A DNA stretch of 64,000 nucleotides, taken from NCBI RefSeq assembly GCF_003261575.2, contig NZ_CP036175.1, forward strand, positions 6,119,609-6,183,608. Reading direction: 5' to 3'. Each line of letters starts with the position of its first letter. Within the stretch, counting starts at the first letter, position 1. The position numbers were made by a program, and so were the translations under genes. Positions 63,510 to 64,000 of this stretch are shown piece by piece. Source of the DNA: Klebsiella huaxiensis (GTDB lineage Bacteria; Pseudomonadota; Gammaproteobacteria; Enterobacterales; Enterobacteriaceae). The notes below the pieces were generated by a model. That model saw nothing but the letters and a program-made list of their open reading frames with translations, had not been told where the DNA came from and did not search any database.

Positions 63510-63596
63510 TTCTCTTTCCTTATTTCTCGCACCTTGCCGCACAAAAAATAAGCGATGGCACGATGCGGAAAACGGGCATTACGCGCCGGGTGGGGG

Positions 63597-63624
63597 ATTA
63601 TACGACCTGGTGGATAAAGCGCAA
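63597..63624 (-). promoter_or_regulatory. Distal rpmH promoter
   Basis: On the minus strand TTGCGC (63619-63624) and a consensus TATAAT (63597-63602) have a 16-bp spacer. A DnaA-like TTTATCCACC overlaps the spacer. Confidence 0.7.
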
Positions 63625-64000
63625 GGATCGCAAAGGATCTTTGTTAGATCGATTAAGCCCAAAACCAGCATAGCTCATTAATTTTTCCAATATGCGGCTG
63701 AAATCGTGCTTCACTCTCCCCGGGATCGTTTACACTTACCCGGCTTCGATCCTTCCTGTGGATAAATCGGGAAGAATCTGTTGAGAAACACAAGATCTCT
63801 TTCTCACTTTAGGCTATGATCCGCGGTCCCGATCGTGATCCAATGATCCACATCGGGTAATAACCGCAGATAGCGGTTCGCACGTCACCCCTTTTGTGCA
63901 GGGGCTTTTCGGCTAATGCAGGGTCTTGTCGACGTGTGCCAACAATCACGATTGTTTCAGTTTCTCTTTTATATCGATTTTTGTTCGAGTGGAGTCCGCC
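63625..64000 (+). promoter_or_regulatory. dnaA promoter and leader region (dnaA begins beyond the window)
   Basis: The plus strand here drives dnaA. It holds a DnaA box (63757-63765), a -10-like TATGAT (63815-63820) followed by the GC-rich CCGCGGTCCCG, several GATC sites and a leader ending GAGTGGAGTCCGCC. That end is the usual ribosome binding context directly before the dnaA GTG, expected at 64001. No gene is coded in the visible part. Confidence 0.85.
63757..63765 (-). promoter_or_regulatory. DnaA box at the dnaA promoter
   Basis: The minus strand reads TTATCCACA, a perfect box, about 50 nt upstream of the dnaA -10. It is the autoregulatory site of dnaA. Confidence 0.88.

Overview
The window is a chromosomal origin-proximal segment of an Enterobacteriaceae bacterium (Enterobacter/Klebsiella/Kosakonia-like). 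Gene order, protein identities recognised by eye, the rRNA/tRNA sequences and the oriC layout all follow the Escherichia/Salmonella plan. I cannot name the species. No insertion sequence, prophage, CRISPR array or resistance gene was seen.

Layout. 1-2806: partial dsbA, srkA and yihD (minus), then the molybdopterin-nucleotide genes mobA-mobB (plus). 2883-8257: a complete minus-strand rRNA operon (5S, 23S, tRNA-Glu, 16S, leader, promoters P2 and P1). 8408-10509: yieP-hsrA. 10506-16464: the ribose operon rbsDACBK-rbsR with its control region. 16504-21569: kup and the ravA-viaA pair. 21578-23713: asnA, asnC, mioC. 23720-24005: oriC with four ordered DnaA boxes, an IHF site and the AT-rich unwinding element. 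24096-34223: mnmG, rsmG and the ATP synthase operon atpIBEFHAGDC. 34275-36797: an accessory insert with two CRP-like sites, an unrecognised 23-codon ORF and a PL9 exopolygalacturonate lyase gene. 37143-45566: glmU-glmS and the phosphate operon pstSCAB-phoU behind tandem Pho boxes. 45600-51655: a reduced beta-glucoside locus (bglF, bglH, yieL, yieK) with two tandem antiterminator-controlled terminators but no bglG or bglB. 51734-57554: yieH, adeP, yieF, yieE, yidZ, mdtL. 57676-59358: a divergent LysR/HAD-hydrolase pair. 59435-63379: mnmE, yidC, yidD, rnpA, rpmH. 63380-64000: the dnaA promoter region; dnaA should begin just past the window edge.

Most of the segment is a conserved housekeeping block for replication initiation, tRNA and rRNA modification, ATP synthesis, cell-wall precursor and phosphate supply, and membrane protein insertion. 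The notable departures from the E. coli plan are: (i) the rRNA operon joins rrnC-type flanks (yieP, tRNA-Glu) to rrnA-type flanks (mobB-dsbA), implying a rearrangement or an assembly join; (ii) the bgl locus kept both RAT-terminators but lost the antiterminator gene between them and the phospho-beta-glucosidase; (iii) pelX and the CRP-flanked small ORF sit between atpC and glmU; (iv) a LysR/HAD pair occupies the place of tnaCAB; (v) ERIC-type repeats lie after yidC and, degenerate, inside the pst operon.
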